From: Oscillospiraceae bacterium
Lineage (GTDB): Bacteria > Bacillota > Clostridia > Oscillospirales > Oscillospiraceae
Direction: 5' to 3'
DNA: 64,000 nt
Assembly (NCBI GenBank): GCA_015067995.1
Contig: SVLJ01000003.1
Span: 1-64,000 of the forward strand
The notes beneath the pieces are model-generated. The model saw nothing but the letters and a program-made list of their open reading frames with translations, did no database searches and was not told the origin of the DNA. The first letter of the stretch is position 1, and each line of letters starts with the position of its first letter. Position numbers and translations under genes: made by a program. This document shows positions 35,003 to 42,453 of this stretch, in pieces.

Positions 35003-37087
35003 ATGGATCACAAAGACAGGAAAAGTGCATATGACGACGAGCTGAGAGACGCCAAGTGGCTGGTGGAAGGCGTGGTGGACGAGGGCTATCAGCTGGAGGA
35101 TATCCTGACGGAGTTCAGCGGCGGACCTGCCGGTGAGCCCGGGGAGAAGCCTGCGGCGGAGGAACCGGAGTCTCCGGCGGAGGAACCCAGACCGGTGCAG
35201 GGAAAGCGGCTGCAGTGGAAGCGGAAGCCGGAGGACGAGCCTCCCGGGGAGGAGCCTGCGCCTCCGGCGGCAGAGCCGGAAAAGAAACCGGAGGCCTCGG
35301 TGGAGGAGCTGGTGAGCCGCGCCATTGATGAGGTGCGGGAGGAGGAAGCACGGCGGCCGGAGAAACGCCGCCGGGGCCTGTTCTCCCGGAGGCGCATGGA
35401 GGATACCGAACCGCTGCCGCAGCCGCCGGAGCCGGAGGAGGAAGTCCCGGAGGAGGAGCCCATCGGCCCGGAGGAGTCCCTGCGTGACACGGCCATTGCC
35501 GCCCGCCGCCGGTGGCGGCGTCAGCAGATGCAGCTGCCCTTTGCCGCGGTGCTGACGGCGCTGACCATCGCACTGCTGGTGGTGGAGCGTCAGGGCATCG
35601 TGCTGCCCTACTGGAGCGGCGATGTGCTGGTGCAGGCGCTGGTGCTGGGCTGTACGCTGGCCGTGGTTTCGGCTTTGTGCTGGGATGTGTTTTACCGGAC
35701 GGTGCGGCTTGTACTGCGGGGACGGTTTTCCTGCGATCTGCTGGCCTCGGCTGCGGCGCTGGTGACGCTGGCGGACTGCTTCACGTGGCCCGTTTACACC
35801 CAGCGTCCGGATGTGCTGCCCTATGCCGCGCCGGTGTGCGCCGCGCTGACCGCCGCCCTCTGGGGCGAGGTGCGCCGCAGCCGCGCCGTGTTTGAGACCT
35901 GCCGCACCGCCTCCGTCAGCGAAGAGCCGCTGTACGGCGTGACGGATACGCCCTCCGGCGCCTGCAAGGAGCGGGGCCGGGTGGAGGGCTTCTGGACCGA
36001 TCTGATGAAGGACGAGGGGCCGGTGCTGTGGCAGACGGCGCTGGTGCCGGTGATCTTCATGGGTACGCTGGTGTTTGCCGGACTTGCCTCCCTTGGCAAG
36101 GGACTGGACGAGAGCTTTCTCGTCAGCTGGTCCGCCGTTTTAGCCGCCTCCTGCTCGCTGTCGCTGCCGCTGGTGTGGACGCTGCCATGGTCGGGTCTGG
36201 CACGGCAGCTGCAGAAAACCAACTGTGCCGTGGCAGGCTGGGCAGGCGCCCGTGCCATCAGCAAAAAGAAGGCGCTGGTGCTGGGAGACGAGGATCTCTT
36301 CCCGCCGGGAACCATGAAATTCAACGGCATCAAGCTCTACGGAGAGGAGATGCGCCGCGCCGCGGCCTACGCCGCGTCGGTGATGAAGGAATCCGGCAGC
36401 GGCCTGCGCCGCCTGTTTGACGACCTGCTCCGGGGTGAGGGCGGCCGGTATATGAAGATGGAGAATTTCAGCTTCTACGAGGAGGGCGGCTGGTCCGCCG
36501 ATTACCGGGGTGAGACCGTGCTGCTGGGTACCGCCTCCTTTATGCGGAAGATGGATGTACGTCTGCCCGGCAACCTCAATGTGAAGACCGGCATCTTTCT
36601 GGCGGTGGATCGCCAGCTGCTGGCGGTGTTCGCCGTGAAGTATGACGCCTCGGACAACGCGGAGCTGGCCCTGAAGATCCTCAGACGCAATGCCGTGATT
36701 CCTGTGCTGGCGGCCCGTGACCCCAACATCACGCCCATGCTGCTGCGGCGGAAGTTCAGCCGCGGCGTGAAGGTCACCTATCCCATGCTGGCGGAACGGC
36801 TGGGACTCAGTGAGCTGGAGGAGCACCGGGGCAGACCCCGCGCCATGCTGCTGCGGGAGGGTCTGCTGCCCTACGCAGAGGCGGTGGTGGGCAGCCTGCG
36901 CTGCTGCAAGAGCGCCAAAGACAGCGCCCTGTTTGCCCTGCTGGGCAGCACCGCCGGTACACTGCTCACCGGTTATCTGGTGAATTTAGGGGCCTTCGCC
37001 CTGATGGAGCCCCTGACGGTGCTGGTGTTTCTGGCGCTGTGGCTGGCGCCGACACTGCTGTTCACCGCGTGGGCAGGGAAGTTCTGA
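35003..37087 (+). CDS. P-type-ATPase-like membrane pseudoenzyme
   Basis: 694 residues. Residues 1-165 are cytoplasmic, with Pro/Glu-rich low-complexity sequence. Hydrophobic helices follow at about 175-195, 207-225, 235-260, 275-295, 345-362 and 375-395, and two at the C-terminus. The region after helix 6 resembles heavy-metal P-type ATPases: NCAVAGWAGARAISKKKALV occupies the place before DKTGT, and an N-domain-like segment (DYRGETVLLGTASFMRKMDV) follows. However, the phosphorylation motif is replaced by LGDEDLFPPG (about 427-436) and no TGD or GDGxND motif is present, so it cannot autophosphorylate. Structural or regulatory role inferred. Confidence 0.6.
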   Translation: MDHKDRKSAYDDELRDAKWLVEGVVDEGYQLEDILTEFSGGPAGEPGEKPAAEEPESPAEEPRPVQGKRLQWKRKPEDEPPGEEPAPPAAEPEKKPEASVEELVSRAIDEVREEEARRPEKRRRGLFSRRRMEDTEPLPQPPEPEEEVPEEEPIGPEESLRDTAIAARRRWRRQQMQLPFAAVLTALTIALLVVERQGIVLPYWSGDVLVQALVLGCTLAVVSALCWDVFYRTVRLVLRGRFSCDLLASAAALVTLADCFTWPVYTQRPDVLPYAAPVCAALTAALWGEVRRSRAVFETCRTASVSEEPLYGVTDTPSGACKERGRVEGFWTDLMKDEGPVLWQTALVPVIFMGTLVFAGLASLGKGLDESFLVSWSAVLAASCSLSLPLVWTLPWSGLARQLQKTNCAVAGWAGARAISKKKALVLGDEDLFPPGTMKFNGIKLYGEEMRRAAAYAASVMKESGSGLRRLFDDLLRGEGGRYMKMENFSFYEEGGWSADYRGETVLLGTASFMRKMDVRLPGNLNVKTGIFLAVDRQLLAVFAVKYDASDNAELALKILRRNAVIPVLAARDPNITPMLLRRKFSRGVKVTYPMLAERLGLSELEEHRGRPRAMLLREGLLPYAEAVVGSLRCCKSAKDSALFALLGSTAGTLLTGYLVNLGAFALMEPLTVLVFLALWLAPTLLFTAWAGKF

Positions 37088-37096
37088 ATACAATAT

Positions 37097-37138
37097 AAAA
37101 GAGCGTGCGTCTGACAGCGTTGGACGTGCGCTCTTTTT
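37097..37138 (+). terminator. Rho-independent terminator
   Basis: AAAAGAGCGTGCGTC (37097-37111) pairs with GACGTGCGCTCTTTT (37123-37137), with a short TG/TG mismatch, and ends in a T-run. Confidence 0.8.
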
Positions 37139-37210
37139 GAACAGTAAGCCAAAAAACACCCCCTTTTTTTCGACTACCTGCCGAAAATGGAAAACATGAC
37201 AATATTCTTA

Positions 37211-37239
37211 TTGTATTGGAGGCGTATTTGTTGTATAAT
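37211..37239 (+). promoter_or_regulatory. Promoter of the EF-G-like gene
   Basis: TTGTAT (37211-37216), 17-base spacer, TATAAT (37234-37239). Confidence 0.7.
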
Positions 37240-37329
37240 CTCCATATTGAGCGTCCGGACACTTCGGGAAATCGATTTCCATGGATGAAACGGGGTTTCC
37301 GGTTAGTAACATAAGGAGTGTAAGCAATT

Positions 37330-39402
37330 ATGAGCTATTCTGTTCAGAACATCCGCAACGTCTGTCTGCTGGGTCACAGCGGCAGCGGCAAGACTGCCCT
37401 TACCGAGAGCCTGCTGTATATGACCGGCGTTATCGACCGCATGGGCCGTGCCGCTGACGGCAACACCCTGTGTGACTTCGATCCCGAAGAAGTCAAGCGT
37501 CAGATCTCCATTTCCACCGCCGTGGCTCCCGTGGAGTACAAGGGCTGCCGTATCAACGTGCTGGATACTCCCGGTGCATTTGACTTCGCCGGTGAGGTGA
37601 TGGAGGCTCTGCGCGCTGCTGACGCGGCCGTCATCGTCTGCTCCGCCAAGGACGGCGTGTCCGTGGGTCTGGAAAAGGCGTGGAAGTACTGCGAAGAGCG
37701 CAATATGCCCCGCTTTATCTATATCTCCAAGACCGACGAGGACAACAGCGACTACAACGCCACCTACGAGGCTCTGCGTGAGCGCTTCGGCAACAAGATC
37801 GCTCCCATCGTGGTGCCCATCTGGAACGGCGACAAGAAGGTCACCGGCCTCATCGACGTGCTGAACAAGCGCGCCTACGAGATGAAGAACCTCAAGCGCG
37901 TGGAGATCGAGGTTCCCGCCGACAAGGCCGACGTTATCGAGGAGTTTAACGAGGCTCTCAAGGAGTCCGTGGCCGAGACCAGCGAGGAGTTCATGGAGAA
38001 GTTCTTCGGCGGTGAGGATTTCACCTACGCCGAGATGATCCAGGGCCTGCGCCAGGGCGTCCGTGACCTGAGCCTGGTTCCCGTGATGTGCGGCAGCGCC
38101 GTCAACTGCATGGGCAGCCTGATGCTGATGGACAACATCGTGGAGCTGCTGCCCAACCCCGCAGAGGGCAACTACCACAAGGCCACCAAGGCCGACGGCA
38201 CCACCGAGGAGTTCGTGGTTTCTCCCGGCGGCGTGCCCACCGCTTTCGTTTTCAAGACCGTCTCCGACCAGTACGGCAAGTATTCCTACGTGAAGGTCCT
38301 CTCCGGCACCATCACCTCCGATATGCCCATGGTCAACAGCCGTACCGGCAGCTCTGAAAAGCTGGGCCGCCTGTACCTGATCCGCGGCAAGAAGACCGAG
38401 GAAGTCAAGGAGCTCGGCTGCGGCGAGATCGGCGCCATCGCCAAGATGGACAAGGTCAAGACCAACGATACTCTGTGCGACACCCGCAAGGTGGTGGCTC
38501 TGAAGGCCATCCCCTTCGCAGAGCCCTGCTACTCCGTGGCCATCGCTCCCAAGACCCGCGGTCAGGAAGACAAGGTCGCTCAGGGCCTCAACCGCCTCAA
38601 CGAAGAGGACCCCAGCTTCTCCGTGGTCAGCAACGCCGAGACCCATCAGATGGTCCTCTCCGCCGCCGGCGACATCCAGGTGGATGTGCTGGTCAGCAAG
38701 CTGAAGAGCCGTTTCAACGTGGAGACCGAGCTGAAGCCCGTCCGCGTTGCCTATCGTGAGAAGATCCGCAAGACCGTGCAGAAGCAGGGCCGTCATAAGA
38801 AGCAGACCGGCGGCAGCGGCCAGTTCGGTGACGTGTGGATCCGCTTCGAGCCCCAGACCGAGAGCGAAGAGGTCATCTTCGCAGAGGAAGTCTTCGGCGG
38901 CTCCGTGCCCCGCAACTTCTTCCCCGCCGTTGAGAAGGGTATCCGCGAGGCCTGCGTCCATGGTCCTCTGGCCGGTTATCCCGTGGTGAATCTGAAGGCC
39001 GTCCTGTACGATGGCTCCTACCATCCCGTGGACTCCTCCGAAATCGCCTTCAAGACCGCCGCTCAGCTGGCCTTCAAGGCTGCTCTGCCCGAGGCCAACC
39101 CCTGCCTGATGGAGCCCGTCGGTGAGCTGAAGGTCACCGTGCCCGACAGCTACATGGGCGACGTTATCGGCGACCTGAACAAGCGCCGCGGCCGCGTCAT
39201 GGGCATGGATCCCACCGGCGACGGCGAGCAGATCATCACCGCTGAGGTTCCCATGGGCGAGATGAGCACCTATGCCATCGATCTGCGCTCCATGACTCAG
39301 AGCCGTGGTTCCTTCGTGTTCCACTTCGTCCGCTATGAGGATTGTCCCCCTGCCGCACAGGAGAAGGCCATCGCCGAGGCGAAGGCTCTGGCTGAGGAAT
39401 AA
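37330..39402 (+). CDS. Elongation factor G-like GTPase
   Basis: 690 residues with the five-domain EF-G layout. G1 GHSGSGKTALTE, G3 NVLDTPGAFDF. G4 is ISKTDED in place of NKxD, and the effector region is ISISTAVAPVEYKG, so it is a paralogue rather than canonical FusA (which usually sits in the str operon). Domains IV and V end in RRGRVMGMDPTGDG and VPMGEMSTYAIDLRSMTQ. Codon use is strongly biased to C-ending codons, suggesting high expression. It may serve in translocation, ribosome rescue or protection; the precise role is not readable. Confidence 0.9.
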   Translation: MSYSVQNIRNVCLLGHSGSGKTALTESLLYMTGVIDRMGRAADGNTLCDFDPEEVKRQISISTAVAPVEYKGCRINVLDTPGAFDFAGEVMEALRAADAAVIVCSAKDGVSVGLEKAWKYCEERNMPRFIYISKTDEDNSDYNATYEALRERFGNKIAPIVVPIWNGDKKVTGLIDVLNKRAYEMKNLKRVEIEVPADKADVIEEFNEALKESVAETSEEFMEKFFGGEDFTYAEMIQGLRQGVRDLSLVPVMCGSAVNCMGSLMLMDNIVELLPNPAEGNYHKATKADGTTEEFVVSPGGVPTAFVFKTVSDQYGKYSYVKVLSGTITSDMPMVNSRTGSSEKLGRLYLIRGKKTEEVKELGCGEIGAIAKMDKVKTNDTLCDTRKVVALKAIPFAEPCYSVAIAPKTRGQEDKVAQGLNRLNEEDPSFSVVSNAETHQMVLSAAGDIQVDVLVSKLKSRFNVETELKPVRVAYREKIRKTVQKQGRHKKQTGGSGQFGDVWIRFEPQTESEEVIFAEEVFGGSVPRNFFPAVEKGIREACVHGPLAGYPVVNLKAVLYDGSYHPVDSSEIAFKTAAQLAFKAALPEANPCLMEPVGELKVTVPDSYMGDVIGDLNKRRGRVMGMDPTGDGEQIITAEVPMGEMSTYAIDLRSMTQSRGSFVFHFVRYEDCPPAAQEKAIAEAKALAEE

Positions 39403-39497
39403 TTTCCACAAAGCATCATCCAGGGAGGCTGGCAGAAATGCCGGCCTCCTTTTTTGCAAACACCATCGGTTCATCAGATTCAGCAAGGAGGCGTACC

Positions 39498-40847
39498 ATG
39501 AAAAGTAAAATTTGTCTGCTGCTGGCGGCGCTGCTGCTTGTAACGCTGGCTGCCTGCGGAGAAACCCAGCCACCGGCCGCGTCGAATCCCCCCGCCGCTT
39601 CCAGTACCCCCGCCCAGCCGGAAAAACCGGCAGAGCCTGAGACTCCCGCCCAGCCGGAAAAACCGGCGGAACCCGAAACACCCGCCCAGCCGGAAAAACC
39701 GGCTCTGACGGCGGCGGAACAGGCGGTGCTGCAGCAGCGCCGGGACACCGCCGAGGCCACTATGCGCGCCATGGCCACGGTGCTGTGGCAGGCACAGGAG
39801 GACGTCGAATACAGCCTCAGCAGCGGCGTACCCTATGCAGAGGCGGCGGCAAACAAGCGGCTGGCCGTCCGGGCAGGGCGGATCTACCGCGGCATGATCT
39901 ACAGCTACGGCCACTCGTCGCTGGCCCCCTTTATGGACTACGCCGGTGAGCCGGAGGGACTCGTCTATCCGGTGTCCGGTCTGGACTGGCTGGCGGTGGG
40001 CGGCAAATCGTCCCTGCCCCGCATCGGCAACGACTGCTCCGGCGCGCTGGTCTGCGCGTGGAACAGTACCGGCGCCACTGTTCCGGCCAAGGCCACCAAT
40101 CTGATGTGCGCCGACAACGGCTTCCTGCCGGTGGGCGACTATGTCTCCGACCCCACCAAAAACGCCGACACCCATCTGGTGACCACCCAGCAGAACGGAG
40201 AGCAGGTGATGTTCCGCGCCTACGCCCAGCTGCAGAAGGCTGACGGCGTGGTGCGCAGAAAGGGTTCCTCCGGTCATGCCCGGATGGTGGTGAAGGCCCA
40301 TACCGAATACAATGCCGACGGCACTATCAACGGCGACCGCAGCTACATCATCGCGCTGGAGCAGACCAGCACCCTCCAGCGGGGCGAGAAGACGGTCTTC
40401 GATACCCGCCTGCAGAAGACGGTGTACGCCATCTACGGCGTGGACGTGAAGTATACCTACAAAAAGCTGTATACCGACGGCTATCTGCCCATCACCTGCC
40501 GGGAGCTCATCGACCCCGCCCCCATCCCGGCGGTTCAGGTGACGGACAGCCTTACCGCCCACAGCGCCGATACCATCCTCACCGGCACCATCAGCGCCAA
40601 CCGCAGCATCGTCAGCGTCAGCGTCACCGTTACCGACGGCGCGGGCAATGTGATCGCCCAGGCGTCTGCGCCGTCCATCCGTGGAAAGCTCACGGCCTTT
40701 GACATGCAGCTCCTGTGCAGCGGACAGGGCGTCCGGGGCAGCGTGGAGCCCGCGGCGCTGAAGCCCGGCAGCTACCACTGCACCACCGTCTGCAGCCTGC
40801 TCACCGGCGAGACGATCACCGTCCGGGATTTCGATTTCATCGTGTAA
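39498..40847 (+). CDS. Lipoprotein with NlpC/P60-like cysteine-peptidase domain
   Basis: 449 residues. ATG 39498 follows AGCAAGGAGGCG. Signal MKSKICLLLAALLLVTLAAC (lipobox LAAC-G), then three copies of a PAEPETPAQPEK-type linker. The middle domain has IGNDCSGALVCAWN (catalytic Cys of NlpC/P60, about residue 179) and SGHARMVVKAH (His, about 260), typical of cell-wall peptide hydrolases. The C-terminal 100 residues form an Ig-like beta domain. Likely remodels or binds peptidoglycan on the outer membrane face. NlpC assignment is by motif only. Confidence 0.7.
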   Translation: MKSKICLLLAALLLVTLAACGETQPPAASNPPAASSTPAQPEKPAEPETPAQPEKPAEPETPAQPEKPALTAAEQAVLQQRRDTAEATMRAMATVLWQAQEDVEYSLSSGVPYAEAAANKRLAVRAGRIYRGMIYSYGHSSLAPFMDYAGEPEGLVYPVSGLDWLAVGGKSSLPRIGNDCSGALVCAWNSTGATVPAKATNLMCADNGFLPVGDYVSDPTKNADTHLVTTQQNGEQVMFRAYAQLQKADGVVRRKGSSGHARMVVKAHTEYNADGTINGDRSYIIALEQTSTLQRGEKTVFDTRLQKTVYAIYGVDVKYTYKKLYTDGYLPITCRELIDPAPIPAVQVTDSLTAHSADTILTGTISANRSIVSVSVTVTDGAGNVIAQASAPSIRGKLTAFDMQLLCSGQGVRGSVEPAALKPGSYHCTTVCSLLTGETITVRDFDFIV

Positions 40848-40862
40848 TGTCACAATTCTAAA

Positions 40863-40881
40863 AATAATAGTAATTATTATT
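40863..40881. promoter_or_regulatory. 7-5-7 palindrome in the rubrerythrin upstream region
   Basis: AATAATA-GTAAT-TATTATT. AT-rich and reminiscent of Fur/PerR-type boxes, though it does not match either consensus exactly. Confidence 0.4.
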
Positions 40882-40911
40882 GATTATTTTTGGTTTTGTT
40901 GCTTTTGCCAC

Positions 40912-40939
40912 TTTACATATCAGAATATGCTGATATACT
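40912..40939 (+). promoter_or_regulatory. Rubrerythrin promoter with palindromic operator in the spacer
   Basis: TTTACA (40912-40917), 16-base spacer, TATACT (40934-40939). The spacer holds the inverted repeat ATATCAG (40917-40923)/CTGATAT (40930-40936), placed where a bound repressor would block RNA polymerase. Confidence 0.65.
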
Positions 40940-41007
40940 AAAGCCATAACAAAGAACCAAACAAAAAAACAAAATTCTAAATTGAAATTATATGGAGGAA
41001 ATTGATT

Positions 41008-41595
41008 ATGAAGAAGTGGGTCTGCTCTGTTTGCGGTTATGTTCACGAGGGTGACGCTGCCCCCGAAAAGTGCCCCGTCTGCAAGGTTCTCGCCGAGAAG
41101 TTCAACGAGGTCAAGGGTGAGATGAAGCTGGCTGCCGAGCATGAGTACGGCATCTATGCCAAGACTGTCAAGAACAATCCCGATATCTCCGACGCTGACA
41201 AGAAGTACATCTTCGAGCAGCTGATGGCCAACTTCAACGGCGAGTGCTCCGAGGTGGGTATGTACCTGTGCATGGCTCGCATCGCACATCGCGAGGGCTA
41301 TCCCGAGATCGGCCTGTACTGGGAGAAGGCCGCATGGGAAGAGGCCGAGCACGCCGCCAAGTTCGCCGAGCTGCTGGGCGAGGATCTGGAGCCCATGATG
41401 AAGGCCACCACCAAGGATAACCTCAAGTGGCGCGTTGACTGCGAGTACGGCGCTACCGCCGGTAAGTTCGATCTGGCCAAGGTCGCCAAGATGAACAATC
41501 TGGACGCCATCCACGACACCGTCCACGAGATGGCCCGCGACGAGGCCCGTCACGGCAAGGCTCTGGAGGGCCTGCTGAACCGTTACTTCAAGTAA
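41008..41595 (+). CDS. Reverse rubrerythrin (rubredoxin domain N-terminal)
   Basis: 195 residues. The N-terminal rubredoxin-like knuckle [12 protein letters not shown] and EKCPVCKV precede the ferritin-like di-iron domain, the reverse of classical rubrerythrin. Iron ligands lie in [21 protein letters not shown], and [12 protein letters not shown] at the end. These enzymes reduce H2O2 and O2 with electrons from NADH via rubredoxin in strict anaerobes. ATG is preceded by TGGAGGAAATTGATT. Codon bias suggests high expression. It opens the rubrerythrin-ferritin-rubredoxin stress cluster. Confidence 0.93.
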   Translation: MKKWVCSVCGYVHEGDAAPEKCPVCKVLAEKFNEVKGEMKLAAEHEYGIYAKTVKNNPDISDADKKYIFEQLMANFNGECSEVGMYLCMARIAHREGYPEIGLYWEKAAWEEAEHAAKFAELLGEDLEPMMKATTKDNLKWRVDCEYGATAGKFDLAKVAKMNNLDAIHDTVHEMARDEARHGKALEGLLNRYFK

Positions 41596-41607
41596 GAAGA
41601 ACTGACG

Positions 41608-41639
41608 CACCGCCGGTCCCCAAACCGGGGCCGGCGGTG
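41608..41639 (+). terminator. Hairpin after reverse rubrerythrin
   Basis: CACCGCCGG (41608-41616) pairs with CCGGCGGTG (41631-41639), with inner CCCC/GGGG. No long T-run, so partial read-through into ferritin is possible. Confidence 0.6.
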
Positions 41640-41671
41640 TTCCCTTACCACACTGTGAAAGGAGCATCGGC

Positions 41672-42181
41672 ATGAACGATAAAATCGCCGCCCTGCTGAA
41701 TCAGCAGATCAACAAGGAGTTTTACAGTGCATATCTGTATCTGGATATGTCCAACTATTATGATGAACTGGATCTGGACGGCTACGCCAATTACTACAAC
41801 GTTCAGGCTCAGGAGGAACGTGACCATGCCCTGCTGTTCATGAAGTATATGCAGAGCATTGGACTGAAGGTCACTCTGGAAGCCATTGATAAGCCGGATA
41901 AGGTGTATTCCTCCGTGCTGGACCCGCTGGTGGCTGCTGCCGAGCATGAACGCTATGTGTCTGCGCTCATCAACGCGATCTATCACGAGTGCCATGAAGC
42001 CAGGGATTACCGGACGCTGAAGTTCCTGGACTGGTTTGTGGATGAGCAGCGGGAGGAAGAGGATTCCGCCGATTCCATGGTGAACCGCTATAAGCTCTTT
42101 GGAAATGACCCCAGAGGCCTGTACCTGCTGGATCAGGAATATGCCGGCCGTGTCTATGCCGCACCCAGTCTGGTGCTGTGA
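41672..42181 (+). CDS. Ferritin (bacterial non-haem type)
   Basis: 169 residues. Ferroxidase ligands visible: Glu in INKEFYSAYLYLDMSNYYDE, EERDHALLFMKYMQ (ExxH) and WFVDEQREEEDSADSMVNR. Length and motifs match FtnA-like ferritins that store iron and lower Fenton chemistry. ATG follows GTGAAAGGAGCATCGGC. Only 28 bp separate its end from the rubredoxin start, suggesting co-transcription. Confidence 0.93.
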   Translation: MNDKIAALLNQQINKEFYSAYLYLDMSNYYDELDLDGYANYYNVQAQEERDHALLFMKYMQSIGLKVTLEAIDKPDKVYSSVLDPLVAAAEHERYVSALINAIYHECHEARDYRTLKFLDWFVDEQREEEDSADSMVNRYKLFGNDPRGLYLLDQEYAGRVYAAPSLVL

Positions 42182-42209
42182 TCAAAAACGAATTTGAAGG
42201 AGAAAAACG

Positions 42210-42365
42210 ATGGAAAAGTACATCTGCCCCTGCGGCTATGAATACGATCCCGAACAGGGCGACATCGAGAACGGTGTTGAGCCCGGCACGGCATGGGAGA
42301 ACGTTCCCGAAGATTGGGTCTGCCCCGTCTGCGGCCTGGGCAAGGACGCCTTTGAAAAGGCATAA
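42210..42365 (+). CDS. Rubredoxin with shortened N-terminal knuckle
   Basis: 51 residues. It begins [18 protein letters not shown] and carries the second knuckle [14 protein letters not shown]. It matches rubredoxin throughout ([17 protein letters not shown]), but the first Cys pair is C-x-C-G instead of C-x-x-C-G. As it stands, all four Cys ligands are present with one residue less between the first two. It is the likely electron donor to the reverse rubrerythrin. AAGGAGAAAAACG precedes ATG. Confidence 0.92.
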   Translation: MEKYICPCGYEYDPEQGDIENGVEPGTAWENVPEDWVCPVCGLGKDAFEKA

Positions 42366-42378
42366 AAACGGATATGAG

Positions 42379-42413
42379 AAAGCGGAAGCCGGTTTCCCGG
42401 CTTCCGCTTTTTG
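42379..42413. terminator. Strong bidirectional terminator
   Basis: AAAGCGGAAGCCGG (42379-42392) pairs perfectly with 42397-42410 around TTTC, then a T-run. It separates the rubredoxin gene from the convergent giant repeat protein. Confidence 0.9.
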
Positions 42414-42453
42414 TGTTCTCTCTTCGGCCGTCAGGCCAAACGGAGGGATGGAA

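Noticed and set aside
37303-39681. 792-codon frame antisense to the EF-G-like gene
   Set aside because: No ribosome-binding site or domain; strong codon bias of the real gene explains it.
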